This document shows positions 7,793 through 16,573 of a stretch of 42,490 nucleotides of DNA, piece by piece. The DNA comes from CAZART01 sp964487555. Its GTDB lineage: Bacteria; Bacteroidota; Rhodothermia; Rhodothermales; VXPQ01. Where the stretch lies: assembly GCA_964487555.1 (NCBI GenBank), contig CAZART010000035.1:1-42490 (forward strand), in the 5' to 3' direction. Numbering within the stretch: position 1 is the first letter of the stretch; each line of letters opens with the position of its first letter. The translations under genes and the position numbers were made by a program. Under the pieces are notes generated by a model. The model worked only from the letters and a program-made list of their open reading frames with translations. It was not told the DNA's origin and ran no database searches.

Positions 7793-8658
7793 CCTTGAAG
7801 GTCGCGCTCGATGAGCGACTCGAGGTTCTGAACGTCGACGCGGTACATATCGACGATCCTGGCGCGATCGTCCGGTCGGACACTTTCGCCTCGGTACGCG
7901 GCGGCCGACGGCCTGCGGTTTACGGCGCGCAGGGAATCTGTGATGCGCCCTCGCATCGTCGGTGGTACCAGAGGCGCCACGAGGATCTCCTCCAACCGGC
8001 GCGTACGCGCCATTAATCTGGAAAATTCAGGAAAGACGGCAACGGAATTGCCGTTATGCACCGTATGGATCTCCAGAGGAAGAAGCGGATCGACCTCCAG
8101 AAATTCGAATAAGTCCGTCATCATTCTCTCCGGATCCTTCTTCAGATCGTCGTAGAGGCGCAGAAAGACGTTCTGCCAGCTGAAAAGCCGCAGGTATTTC
8201 TTCACCTGGCCGTAGTAGCGGCCCTTCGTCACCATTATCCGCGGTTCGAACCCGTACGCCTTTCGATCCGGATTCAAAATGCACGCAGCGATGAATTCGT
8301 TTAGATCCAGATCGATGTTGCTGCCCCAGCTCTGGCTGTAGTAGAAGTCCGAAATCAGCCGCTCGACCGGATTACGTAGTATGATGATGATTTTGCAGTC
8401 CGGTATGGCTTCTTTGATAGCCCCGGGAGCCCTTTCGTCGTAGAGATAAGAGGGCGACGCCTCGCCCACCGCTTTCGCGGTGCCCGCCCGGTTGAAAAGC
8501 CGCTCGTAGCTTTTTCTCGTAAAGCCGTTCGGGTTCGACGAAAAGAAATTCGTCTCTTTGAACCGGCTCATGAATACATCCGGATGCATTCCACAATACT
8601 TGTGCAGGGACGTCGTGCCGGATCGCGGAGCACCGACGATCAGAAAATTCGGTAGCAT
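7780..8658 (-). CDS. Sulfotransferase (Sulfotransfer_1 type)
   Basis: This 292-residue cytosolic enzyme is predicted to move sulfate from PAPS to a carbohydrate hydroxyl or amine. The 5'-phosphosulfate-binding loop GAPRSGTTSLHKY lies at 9-21, right at the N terminus as in the family. The 3'-phosphate-binding strand and helix IILRNPVERLISDFYY are at about 92-107. The later segment KGRYYGQVKKYLRLF resembles the region conserved in heparan-sulfate-type and bacterial carbohydrate sulfotransferases. It is the first of five sulfotransferases in the window and lies between gmd-fcl and the GT9/heptose genes. Its 3' end overlaps the GT9 start by 13 bp. The acceptor sugar cannot be read from the sequence; fucose or heptose residues are candidates by context only. 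Confidence 0.92.
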   Translation of the reverse strand: MLPNFLIVGAPRSGTTSLHKYCGMHPDVFMSRFKETNFFSSNPNGFTRKSYERLFNRAGTAKAVGEASPSYLYDERAPGAIKEAIPDCKIIIILRNPVERLISDFYYSQSWGSNIDLDLNEFIAACILNPDRKAYGFEPRIMVTKGRYYGQVKKYLRLFSWQNVFLRLYDDLKKDPERMMTDLFEFLEVDPLLPLEIHTVHNGNSVAVFPEFSRLMARTRRLEEILVAPLVPPTMRGRITDSLRAVNRRPSAAAYRGESVRPDDRARIVDMYRVDVQNLESLIERDLQGWLA

Positions 8659-8718
8659 CGAAGCAAGGCGTAAATGGTGTTTGATTGAGACGGCTTTTGC
8701 TCATGCGAACCGCGACCA

Positions 8719-9792
8719 CTATGCGTGGCGGCTTTCGAGGAGCGTAATCTCATCCCGGGCAACGGCGAGATCACCGCTGACCATTTCCATGATGAGATCG
8801 TCAAGATTACACGTAGGATGCCAACCAAGCTTCTCGTAGGCTTTTGAGGCATCGCCGAGCAGGAGATCAACCTCCGCGGGTCGGTAGTACTTCGGATCCA
8901 CCCGAACGAGAACCTCGCCCGTATCGGCGCGGCGGCCGAGCTCGAGGATGCCCTGCCCTTCCCAGACCAGTTCGATGTCGACGGCGCGAAAGGCCTTCTG
9001 GCAGAAGTCGCGCACCGTCGTCGTTTCTCCCGTGGCGAGCACGTAATCGTCGGGCTCATCCTGCTGAAGGATGCGCCACATTCCTTCGACGTAGTCGCGT
9101 GCGTGGCCCCAGTCCCGCCGGGCATCGAGATTGCCGAGGTAGAGCTCCTCCGGGAATCCGAGCCCGATGCGCGCGGCGGCCATGGTGATCTTCCGGGTTA
9201 CGAAGGTCTCGCCCCGAATCGGACTTTCATGATTGAACAGGATGCCGTTGCTGGCGAACATCCCATAGGCTTCGCGATAGTTGACGGTGATCCAGTAGCC
9301 GTACAGCTTGGCTACGGCATACGGGCTCCTGGGATAGAACGGCGTGCTCTCTTTTTGAGGAACCTCCTTCGCATTCCCGAAAAGCTCGCTCGTGGACGCC
9401 TGATAAAATTTGACGTCGGCCCACAGCCCCAGAATACGAATAGCTTCGAGCAGACGAAGTACGCCGAGCGCATCTGCATTGGCGGTATACTCTGCCGTTT
9501 CGAAGCTGACCTGCACGTGGCTTTGAGCGGCTAGATTATAAATCTCATCGGGCTGTACGTCTTGAACGATTCGGATCAAGTTCGTCGAGTCGGTCATGTC
9601 GCCGTAGTGCAGAACAAACGACACCGCGTCGGTGTGCGGATCTTCATACAGGTGATCGACACGTTGCGTGTTGAACATGCTAGACCGGCGCTTAATGCCG
9701 TGAACTTCGTACCCCTTGGAAAGGAGTAGTTCAGCCAGGTAGGCACCGTCCTGGCCCGTGACGCCCGTTATGAGGGCACGTTTCTTGGTCAT
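8719..9792 (-). CDS. gmd: GDP-mannose 4,6-dehydratase
   Basis: This 357-residue extended short-chain dehydrogenase converts GDP-D-mannose to GDP-4-keto-6-deoxy-D-mannose, the branch point to GDP-L-fucose. The nucleotide-binding motif ITGVTGQDGAYLAE starts at residue 8. The E. coli Gmd catalytic residues T132, E134, Y156 and K160 correspond here to T134, E136, Y158 and K162 (STSE and YAVAK). LFNHESPIRGETFVTRKIT, a Gmd hallmark, is intact. The start overlaps the end of fcl by 4 bp (ATGA), so the pair is translationally coupled. With fcl directly upstream, the product is almost certainly GDP-L-fucose. Confidence 0.97.
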   Translation of the reverse strand: MTKKRALITGVTGQDGAYLAELLLSKGYEVHGIKRRSSMFNTQRVDHLYEDPHTDAVSFVLHYGDMTDSTNLIRIVQDVQPDEIYNLAAQSHVQVSFETAEYTANADALGVLRLLEAIRILGLWADVKFYQASTSELFGNAKEVPQKESTPFYPRSPYAVAKLYGYWITVNYREAYGMFASNGILFNHESPIRGETFVTRKITMAAARIGLGFPEELYLGNLDARRDWGHARDYVEGMWRILQQDEPDDYVLATGETTTVRDFCQKAFRAVDIELVWEGQGILELGRRADTGEVLVRVDPKYYRPAEVDLLLGDASKAYEKLGWHPTCNLDDLIMEMVSGDLAVARDEITLLESRHA

Positions 9793-10802
9793 AGAAAGGA
9801 AGTGTCTTCGGTGTGAATGACGTGATCGGCGTGTTCGCAGACGTGTTCGAGGTACCAGGCATATGTCTGGGCGATACCCTCTTGGAGCGACCGTGATGCC
9901 CGCCAGCCGAGGGCGTTCATGCGCGATACGTCCAGCCGCTTCCGCTGCGTGCCGTCAGGTTTAGACCTGTCAAAATGAAGCTCGCTCGTACTGCCGACAA
10001 TCTGTCGGATGAGCAGGGCGAGGTCGCGAATCGTGACGTCTTCTCCGGTACCCACGTTGACGAGGCCGTCGGGCGCCACATCATAGAGCGATTCCTCGGG
10101 CTGTTCGAGGAGGAAGACGCACGCCGAGGCGAGCTCATCGCTATGCAGGAATTCGCGATAGGGCGTACCCGAACCCCATACGACAATCGGCGCATCGTCC
10201 TGCAACCCGTCCCCGCGAGCGGCATGGAATTTTCGCAACAGCGCGGGAAGCACATGGCTCGTTTCGAGCGAGAAATTGTCGCCGGGCCCGAAAAGGTTCG
10301 TAGGCATCACCGAGACGAAATCGTCCCCGTATTGCTTCCGAAACGCCTGGCACATCTTGATGCCCGCAATCTTTGCGACGGCATACCACTGGTTCGTCGG
10401 CTCGAGCGGACCGGAGAGGAGATAATCTTCCTTCAGCGGTTGAGGAGCATTCTTCGGATAGATGCACGAACTCCCGAGAAAGAGCAAGCGCTTGACCCCG
10501 TAGGTGTGTGCCGCTCCTAATACATTCGTTTGAATGGATAGGTTATCGGTAATGAATTCGGCCGGATAGCGATCATTCGCTAGAATTCCCCCCACTCGGG
10601 CGGCGGCCAACACGACGAACTCCGGCTGCGCCACCTCAAAGAATTGGTCGACTGCGCGTTGCGACCGCAGGTCCAGATCTTCCTTCCCCTGAAGCAGAAG
10701 GTTTGAATAGCCGGAACGCCGAAGCCGACGAACGATCGCCGATCCGGCAAGGCCGCGGTGGCCGGCGACAAAGATGCGAGCGGTGGAAGACGTAAGATGC
10801 AT
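9789..10802 (-). CDS. fcl: GDP-L-fucose synthase (epimerase/reductase)
   Basis: This 337-residue SDR enzyme epimerises and reduces GDP-4-keto-6-deoxymannose to GDP-L-fucose with NADPH. The nucleotide-binding loop VAGHRGLAGSAIV is at 12-24. The catalytic residues known from E. coli Fcl (S107, Y136, K140) appear as S111, Y140 and K144 (GSSCIYPK; YAVAKIAG). NLFGPGDNFSLETSHVLPAL is the conserved substrate loop. It leads the gmd pair with a 4-bp overlap. The 259 bp upstream, the largest gap in the minus-strand run, may hold a separate promoter. The gene is also called wcaG. Confidence 0.96.
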   Translation of the reverse strand: MHLTSSTARIFVAGHRGLAGSAIVRRLRRSGYSNLLLQGKEDLDLRSQRAVDQFFEVAQPEFVVLAAARVGGILANDRYPAEFITDNLSIQTNVLGAAHTYGVKRLLFLGSSCIYPKNAPQPLKEDYLLSGPLEPTNQWYAVAKIAGIKMCQAFRKQYGDDFVSVMPTNLFGPGDNFSLETSHVLPALLRKFHAARGDGLQDDAPIVVWGSGTPYREFLHSDELASACVFLLEQPEESLYDVAPDGLVNVGTGEDVTIRDLALLIRQIVGSTSELHFDRSKPDGTQRKRLDVSRMNALGWRASRSLQEGIAQTYAWYLEHVCEHADHVIHTEDTSFL

Positions 10803-11061
10803 AGAATCGCCTCAAGGATGAGCCTTCGCTGCAGCCGTCATGGCTGCCCTGATACCCTCAAGTCCCCACCACGTGACCTTTACCATCGGGCTCAGGGCAG
10901 CCGACGACGACGCATGCCGGCGACATCCAGTCTGCGTCCCCGATGACCGCCGGCCTATTATTCTCGTACCAGTAGGCTCGACTCGCTGAAACGGGCTCGC
11001 AATCAATTCAGTGGCTGGCCGAACAAATCAGTGGCTGGACGAAGCCGGTACGGAAACGTGC
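10803..11061. other. 259-bp spacer between the two halves of the minus-strand cluster
   Basis: No gene is supported here. It contains an imperfect 20-bp direct repeat (tcagtggctgg followed by c/a-cgaa) at 11008-11027 and 11028-11047, directly before the GT61 stop codon. Most genes around it overlap or nearly touch, so this spacer is the most likely place for a promoter driving fcl-gmd and downstream genes. No -10/-35 or Bacteroidota-type TAnnTTTG element could be identified with confidence. Confidence 0.4.
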
Positions 11062-12240
11062 TTAGTGAACGCCGATGGCGTCGAGAATGGCTTCCACACC
11101 GGCAACGTCGACTTTGAAGCTGAGATCAAACTCGCGCATCGGTGGATGAGGGCTGGGACCCTCGCTCATTAGACCGCGCAGGCGAAGACTCTTTCGAACG
11201 CGCCACGACAGGTAGGCTAGGTCTTGGAACGGCGAATCGTTGTTGCACAAGAAGCGATAAGGCTGTCCGAGGGAGCAAGCCATGAAGAGGTACGTCGGCA
11301 CGACGTACCTCTTCGGAAAGAGCTCCACCACTTTTGTACTCGGCGCGAAGATGAGATTCGCAAGTCCGGCTCCGTGCGTGCCGATTACAACTTCGGCGTC
11401 GTAGAATAGCTCGATTTGGGCCTGTAGCGGTAAATCTTCGAGGATGTACGCCGAAAATCCGCGGCCGCCCAAGCAGCGCATTAGCTCGTTCTCATTTCGA
11501 ATGTGGCGTCTTGATCGCAGCCTCGAAATGAGGATCCGTTTGTCGCCTCGAGACGGGCGTTTCGGGCAGACGGCCTCACGGTACGCCTTGACGTAGTATT
11601 CGGGCAGGTAGCCGGCGAATTGCCTCGACTTGTACGGCGTAAAAAGGAGGTGCTCGATTCGATAAAGCGTGTCCCGCTTCACGGGTGTCACGTTCAGGTT
11701 CGCTAAACCTAGCCGAGGAAGAAAAAACTGCTCCACCTGGCTGGGAGCGCGAGGAGTAAGCAGCTTAATTTCATCGAGATCCGAATACGGTGGGCGGTTT
11801 AGCGCGATGACACGCGGAAAATTATGCGCGACCTGATGAAAGAATCCGCTAAAACTTGAACGAAGCAGCGAGCATGTACCCGTTATCACGGGCTCCTGTC
11901 CCGAATGCCGCGGTATCGGACGCAGCGCCTTCGAAAATGTGGCGGAACCGTTTGTCGACTCCTCGACGACGGTCATCGGGTCCGCCAGCAGAACGCTGTT
12001 GACGGGACAGTAGAGTACGTCGTGGAGTTCAGCGACGTAGTCTTCCGGCACGATGTAGGTCTGACCCCGAAGAGACGCCCACGGCCTGTCTGTAGCCAAC
12101 ACCACCGCTTCCGGGACGGCTACCTCGCGTGCCGGCACGTGAAATGCTTTCGCCGCGTGTGGAAACGCTTCGTTAAACGACACAAGGCGCACCGCCGAAC
12201 GCCGTGTCGGACGCATACTATCCTGATCGAATAGCGTCAT
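11062..12240 (-). CDS. Glycosyltransferase family 61 (DUF563-type) protein
   Basis: A 392-residue protein of the GT61/DUF563 family, which includes capsular-polysaccharide and plant O-glycan xylosyl- and GlcNAc-transferases. The N-terminal half is variable. The C-terminal half has the family pattern: KRILISRLRSRRHIRNENEL, a basic donor-binding strand, and later VIGTHGAGLANLIFAPSTKV, with the conserved HGAGL-N-F-P motif, followed by VELFP. The start at 12240 (MTLFDQD) is 11 bp after the stop of the upstream GT2 gene; MRPTRR eight residues in is an alternative. It closes the upper half of the minus-strand run. The donor and acceptor sugars cannot be told. Confidence 0.85.
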   Translation of the reverse strand: MTLFDQDSMRPTRRSAVRLVSFNEAFPHAAKAFHVPAREVAVPEAVVLATDRPWASLRGQTYIVPEDYVAELHDVLYCPVNSVLLADPMTVVEESTNGSATFSKALRPIPRHSGQEPVITGTCSLLRSSFSGFFHQVAHNFPRVIALNRPPYSDLDEIKLLTPRAPSQVEQFFLPRLGLANLNVTPVKRDTLYRIEHLLFTPYKSRQFAGYLPEYYVKAYREAVCPKRPSRGDKRILISRLRSRRHIRNENELMRCLGGRGFSAYILEDLPLQAQIELFYDAEVVIGTHGAGLANLIFAPSTKVVELFPKRYVVPTYLFMACSLGQPYRFLCNNDSPFQDLAYLSWRVRKSLRLRGLMSEGPSPHPPMREFDLSFKVDVAGVEAILDAIGVH

Positions 12241-12251
12241 TGACTGCGCGC

Positions 12252-13295
12252 CTATCTGGCAGCGATATAGGGTCGAATTTCGTGACCGACGATGAGATTG
12301 CGAACGGCGCGTCTGGTGATTTCATCCCAGCATACGGAGGGATTCCGCCGGGATCTTAGTACGATTCGCACCGCCCTGCTCAGGCCGGAGGCCCTCGGAT
12401 CGTTCACGATGTCCGTAAGCCGAAGCCACCACAGATACTTTTCGCGGGCGTATTCACAGTCCGACCAGAGCTCCTCGAACGTCGGGTCGGACCTGAGCTT
12501 TGCAACCGTCTTTAGCCGCTCGGGAAGGAAGTACGTCTGCTGCGCGACCGTCTTCGCCGCATCGTGCTTTCGATACCACCCAAGAGTGGCGTTGACATAT
12601 CTGACCTTCGGGAAGTGGTGCAGGTATCGGATGTAGAAATCAGGATCGAATGCATGATGCATGCTTTCGTCGATCGACCCGGCCGCATGGAGTGCATCCC
12701 GCCGCACCCACGTCGCCAGTTGCTGCAGCTCAGAGCCCGGCTCGCGGCGAAGAAGCTGCCGAGCGCTCAGGCCGCGCGACAGCCTGTGCTGCTCTCCGCA
12801 CCCGTCACCGAACAGGATCCGGCCGCCGGCGATCATATCGACGCCTTCGGCCGCTCGGCCAACAGCACCCAATGCCCCCGCCGACAGAAAATCGTCCGAG
12901 TTCACCCAGTTAAAAAGCTCTCCGCTCGCTCGAGCGAGACCTTTGTTGATGGCATGGGACTGCCCTCGATCAGGCTCGCTTTCCCAATACGTCAGCCACG
13001 GCTCATATTTTCGGATGATCTCCACGCTTTCGTCGGTGCTGCCGCCGTCGATGACGATGTATTCGAGGTTCGGATAGCGCTGAAGCACGATCGATCGAAT
13101 CGTCTCTTCCAGAAAACGGCCCTGGTTGAAGCTTGGGGTCACGACGGTGATTTTCGGCCACGGACGTCCGTCCGGGAGCGTGTCCGTGAGTTCCGGGCTC
13201 TCTTCCGTCCAGGGCCACCCCGATTTGCCGGGGGGCGGCGGCGGCAGTTCGTTAAGTCGAAAATTCGTTTTTTCCGAACGTTCTTGCTGGTTCAT
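12252..13295 (-). CDS. Glycosyltransferase family 2
   Basis: A 347-residue GT-A transferase. The catalytic domain starts at about residue 47 with ITVVTPSFNQGRFLEETIRS. The nucleotide-binding IDGGSTDES is at about 82-90, and the DXD region NWVNSDDFLSAG at about 129-140. A proline run (ELPPPPPGK) precedes it, and a C-terminal part rich in charged helices follows. The frame is open to 13475, overlapping the upstream sulfotransferase by 131 bp, so an internal start is preferred. A strong GAGGAG ribosome-binding site on the minus strand lies 9 bp before the ATG at 13295 and only 3 bp before the ATG at 13301, so 13295 (MNQQERSEKT) is chosen. It acts in the cytosol on a lipid-linked glycan, by family inference; sugar specificity is unknown. 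Confidence 0.88.
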   Translation of the reverse strand: MNQQERSEKTNFRLNELPPPPPGKSGWPWTEESPELTDTLPDGRPWPKITVVTPSFNQGRFLEETIRSIVLQRYPNLEYIVIDGGSTDESVEIIRKYEPWLTYWESEPDRGQSHAINKGLARASGELFNWVNSDDFLSAGALGAVGRAAEGVDMIAGGRILFGDGCGEQHRLSRGLSARQLLRREPGSELQQLATWVRRDALHAAGSIDESMHHAFDPDFYIRYLHHFPKVRYVNATLGWYRKHDAAKTVAQQTYFLPERLKTVAKLRSDPTFEELWSDCEYAREKYLWWLRLTDIVNDPRASGLSRAVRIVLRSRRNPSVCWDEITRRAVRNLIVGHEIRPYIAAR

Positions 13296-13299
13296 TTCC

Positions 13300-13316
13300 A
13301 TCTTCTCCTCGCCGGA
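13300..13316 (-). promoter_or_regulatory. Strong Shine-Dalgarno deciding the GT2 start
   Basis: Read on the minus strand this is ggcgaggagaag followed by ATG GAA ATG. The GAGGAG core has a good 9-base spacing only to the second ATG (13295). Such a clear Shine-Dalgarno is uncommon among the genes of this window. Confidence 0.65.
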
Positions 13317-13344
13317 CGCCTTACGCTGAAGGTCAGCGCGTGAG

Positions 13345-14124
13345 TTATGTGAATCTGGAGCGTGCCGCCTCGTAAACCGAGATATCGGGCCCGCAAATTT
13401 CAGTGATTCGTTGAATGAGATCATGGCGCCGCTCGGTCGCCGCGCGCCGCTCCGGGGCGGGATTCTTGTTGGCATGCGGGATTCGGAGTGTCACGTCAAA
13501 GGCTTCTGCGAACCTTTCAGTGAAGAGATCCATCTGTTCGACGAATCCGACCACGCGAAAGCGCGTCAGATTCGCAACGGCGCGGTCGACGGCACTGTCG
13601 TCTTCGGAGGCGCCCGAAAGATGCGTAACAAGGATTCGGCCGAGGCGTTTTGCGCCCTGCGTTTCGAGATACGCCTCGATATCCTCTTCTATGCGGAAGT
13701 GATCGACGGATTTGTGGCGGTCGTAAAAGTAATTCGATAGCCACCGGTCAACGGGATTCCGGAGAACGGTCACGAAATTCCAGTCTACTCCGAAAAGCTC
13801 GTAGGCTGCCTCACTCCACGCGAAGTGGCCGCTGACGAAGCGGAGGTTCTGAAGGGAAAGGAAGTACGTCAACAGATGATCGCGGTATTCCATCATCCCC
13901 ATTCCTAAAGCTTGCGCACACCGGCTCGAGGCCGCAGGATCGAGATGAGCGATTTCCAGCGGCGACGAGCAGGTTTTGTCAATGGCACGTATGACGGAAG
14001 AGCCCGCGGTCTTCGGGATGTGCAAAAAGCACACGCGATCCTTCAGAGTTCCGTCGTTCCAGCGGCGCAGTTGTCTGCGCACGGATTTTGAAGTGGCGGC
14101 GAATAGGGACGTGTTCCCGTTCAT
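13345..14124 (-). CDS. Sulfotransferase (Sulfotransfer_2 type)
   Basis: A 259-residue carbohydrate sulfotransferase of the Sulfotransfer_2 group. The PAPS 5'-phosphosulfate loop FLHIPKTAGSSVIRAI is at 33-48 and the 3'-phosphate motif VTVLRNPVDRWLSNYFYDR at 118-136. Conserved FVSGHFAW, at about 96-103, lies between them. The C-terminal half is shorter than in many homologues, but both PAPS motifs are complete. Its start overlaps the upstream GT4 gene by 4 bp and it is followed by the GT2 gene, so it is embedded in the glycan-assembly operon. Sulfation of a sugar added by one of these transferases is the simplest reading. The acceptor is unknown. Confidence 0.92.
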   Translation of the reverse strand: MNGNTSLFAATSKSVRRQLRRWNDGTLKDRVCFLHIPKTAGSSVIRAIDKTCSSPLEIAHLDPAASSRCAQALGMGMMEYRDHLLTYFLSLQNLRFVSGHFAWSEAAYELFGVDWNFVTVLRNPVDRWLSNYFYDRHKSVDHFRIEEDIEAYLETQGAKRLGRILVTHLSGASEDDSAVDRAVANLTRFRVVGFVEQMDLFTERFAEAFDVTLRIPHANKNPAPERRAATERRHDLIQRITEICGPDISVYEAARSRFT

Positions 14125-15458
14125 GGCATGATACCGTGCGTTTCGGGGCGCCGCGCCTTCGCCGGACCGCGGGGTCTGCCCGGCATCGACCGGTACAGAT
14201 CCGCATAGCGGCCGGCCTGGATGTTCAGTGCATACTCCGTGACGGCAATCTCGCGGCAGCGGCGTGCCATATACCGGCGAGCGGATTCGTCCGTGAACGT
14301 GTGCTCGATGGCATCACGCAGTGAGCGAGCGTCGCCCGGCTTCGCCAACATGCCGGTCTCGCGAGGTCGAACCATGTCGGAAATTCCACCCGTTCTAAAT
14401 CCGACGACCGGAGTCCCGCAAGCCATGGCTTCGAGCACCGTGTTCGGCAAGTTATCCTGCAGAGAGGGGATCACGAACACGTCGGCAGCGCTATAGATGC
14501 GTGCCAGCATCGCGTCGTCGGACACGGGACCTAGATTTCGCACCGCAAAACCGGACGGCAGATTTGGGTCGCCGCTACCGACGCAGACGAGCAGCCGCTT
14601 GCCTGTGGCGCTCGCCGGGACGGAACGAAGCGACGACCGACCACCGTCTCGCAGCGCATCGAGCAATAAAGCGAAGCCTTTGCGCCTGTTGCCGGTGGAA
14701 TCGGCCACAAAAAGCACGACTTCGGCGTCCTGCGGAATGCCGAGGAGCTCTCGCGACGCCGCCCGATCGAGCGGCGTGAAAACGTCCGTGTCGAGACCGT
14801 TAGGAATCACGCTCACAGCAAATCGGCTGAACAGCCGGCTCCGTGCCGCTTCCCCGGCGAGCCATCGTGACGGCGCAACGATGTGAAGGAGCTCAGCATC
14901 GACGCCTCCGTACGCCACCATTTTTCGGGCAAATATCTTTGCGGACAGGTCGTCGAGCCGGTAAGAGCGCAGTTGCGGGCATGCGCCACAGCCCGTATCG
15001 AATCGACCGCAAGACTCATCGTAGTGACAGCCACCGGTAAACGGGTTCATGTCGTGCAGCGTCCAGACGATGGGCACCTTGACGCGTCGAAAGAAAGGCC
15101 GTACGTCTATGAAGGATCGTATGTAGTGCAGGTTGATGACGTCGGCGACCGGGAGCTTACGCAGGGGATCGCTACCGTACAGGCTTTTGGCGTCGCTGAA
15201 CTGCTCTGCATCCGGCTTCCGTGCACCGTCGTACGCCGCCATTCTTCGGGTCATCGATCGTTTGCGGAGGTATCGTCCCGCACGCCGGAGCGGACCACCG
15301 GAGGGGTGAAAAGGGACGACGTCCTCCGATGTTAGCCTTCGGTGCAGTACGTAGAGCGTCGAGTCGTATCCCGATCGGCAAAGTCCCTGATGAAGCCGAT
15401 AGGCCGCACGGGCCGCCCCTCCGGTGACATCGCTTCTATTAACGTGGAGGATCTTCAT
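14121..15458 (-). CDS. Glycosyltransferase family 4
   Basis: A 445-residue GT-B retaining glycosyltransferase. The N terminus MKILHVNRSDVTGGAARAAY has the glycine motif of GT4 proteins. A cysteine-bearing loop around residues 145-165 (GCHYDESCGRFDTGCGACP) occurs in a GT4 subgroup. The donor-binding region ends with SLQDNLPNTVLEAMACGTP followed by VVGFRTGG. In the classical E-x7-E motif the first glutamate is replaced here by aspartate (D of QDNLPN), a conservative change. It overlaps the sulfotransferase downstream and the GT2 gene upstream by 4 bp each, so it belongs to a tightly coupled translation unit. The sugar transferred cannot be predicted. Confidence 0.9.
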   Translation of the reverse strand: MKILHVNRSDVTGGAARAAYRLHQGLCRSGYDSTLYVLHRRLTSEDVVPFHPSGGPLRRAGRYLRKRSMTRRMAAYDGARKPDAEQFSDAKSLYGSDPLRKLPVADVINLHYIRSFIDVRPFFRRVKVPIVWTLHDMNPFTGGCHYDESCGRFDTGCGACPQLRSYRLDDLSAKIFARKMVAYGGVDAELLHIVAPSRWLAGEAARSRLFSRFAVSVIPNGLDTDVFTPLDRAASRELLGIPQDAEVVLFVADSTGNRRKGFALLLDALRDGGRSSLRSVPASATGKRLLVCVGSGDPNLPSGFAVRNLGPVSDDAMLARIYSAADVFVIPSLQDNLPNTVLEAMACGTPVVGFRTGGISDMVRPRETGMLAKPGDARSLRDAIEHTFTDESARRYMARRCREIAVTEYALNIQAGRYADLYRSMPGRPRGPAKARRPETHGIMP

Positions 15459-16573
15459 AGGCCGGCCTTCGCGAGCCGCACTTCGTCGAGAAGATGTACG
15501 GGACTATCGCGCGACAGGGAGCGCTTCGATGACGCGGGTGCGTGGGGACCTCCCGGCGCCTCTCCGATCCTGACGCGCCTGAACGTCGGGGAGGGCCTCA
15601 GCATCAGCAGTTCGGGCCATCGAAGCTCGAGGTAGGAGCCCGTTGCATTACGCAGTACGGCGTAGTGCCGGGAGATAAGGTGCATTTGACCCTCACGGTA
15701 CACCTTCAAATCGATGAGATTGGTTTCACGGCACTGCGACCACACGCGCAGCGCGTCGTCGAGCCGCTTATTCGCTATCCATTTTTTCGCCATCCAAAAG
15801 TAAAGGCCCGCCACGCGAAGCCGTCTAGCGGGATTTAACAGGTCACGCGCATCGAGCATTCCGTGCACGCCGCGAAGCAGACGTTCGTGCGAGCGAAGAT
15901 GCCCGGGCGACGCCGACTGCTTGCCAACGGTATGTCCATGCGGCATGCGCCAGTAGGACGTCCCGAGCGGAAAACGTTCGTAGGTGAGCCCGCACACCAG
16001 CGCGCGGAGATGAAACTCCCAATCCTGCCAGCTCTTCAGATTCTCATCCCAGGGGCCGAGCCGCAGCAGCGCCGAGCGCCGCCAGAGCACACTCGACGTG
16101 TTCCACGGCACGTCCAGCTCCAGAAAGCGGTCGATGTCGTCGTTACCCGTGTCCAGATTCCACAGCAGTGATGCATTCTCCGGGATCTCCCGAAAGAGAT
16201 GGCACGGGAACACTCCGAAATCCAGCTCGGGACGCGAGATCATGGCGGCCAATCGTTCTTCCAGGCACGTCCTGGAAAGGCCGTCATCGGAATCCAAAAA
16301 AAGAACGTACTCACCCGAAGCTTCGCCGAATCCCACGTTCCTGCAGGCCGGCGCGCCGGCACTGCATCCGCGCTTGCTTCGAAGCAATCTCACGCGCGCG
16401 TCGGCACTCCCGATATGCCTGACAAACTCGCAGGTATGGTCCAGCGAATAGTCATCCACCACGATCAGCTCCCAGTTGCCGACCGTCTGCGCTCGGACCG
16501 ATTGCACGGCCGCCTCCAGCAGCAGCCGGCGATTCTTCGTAGGGATGATTACGGACACTTCCATACCGTTCAC
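15455..16573 (-). CDS. Glycosyltransferase family 2
   Basis: A 372-residue GT-A transferase. The N terminus reads VSVIIPTKNRRLLLEAAVQS. Nucleotide-sugar contacts follow at IVVDDYSLDHT and SAGAPACRNVGFGEASGEY, and the DXD motif is FLDSDDGLS at about 91-99. The region WEFHLRALVCG is the usual position of the GT2 catalytic ED/WE-type motif. The C-terminal 60 residues (arginine- and proline-rich) are not conserved-looking. Four-base overlaps with the ABC transporter upstream and the GT4 gene downstream place it in the same coupled string. It is predicted to add one sugar to a membrane-linked intermediate at the inner face of the cytoplasmic membrane. Confidence 0.9.
   Translation of the reverse strand: MNGMEVSVIIPTKNRRLLLEAAVQSVRAQTVGNWELIVVDDYSLDHTCEFVRHIGSADARVRLLRSKRGCSAGAPACRNVGFGEASGEYVLFLDSDDGLSRTCLEERLAAMISRPELDFGVFPCHLFREIPENASLLWNLDTGNDDIDRFLELDVPWNTSSVLWRRSALLRLGPWDENLKSWQDWEFHLRALVCGLTYERFPLGTSYWRMPHGHTVGKQSASPGHLRSHERLLRGVHGMLDARDLLNPARRLRVAGLYFWMAKKWIANKRLDDALRVWSQCRETNLIDLKVYREGQMHLISRHYAVLRNATGSYLELRWPELLMLRPSPTFRRVRIGEAPGGPHAPASSKRSLSRDSPVHLLDEVRLAKAGL

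Noticed and set aside
12564..13343. 259-codon open frame on the plus strand
   Set aside because: Opposite to the GT2 gene at 12252-13295; translation is low in motif content and rich in Arg/Pro.
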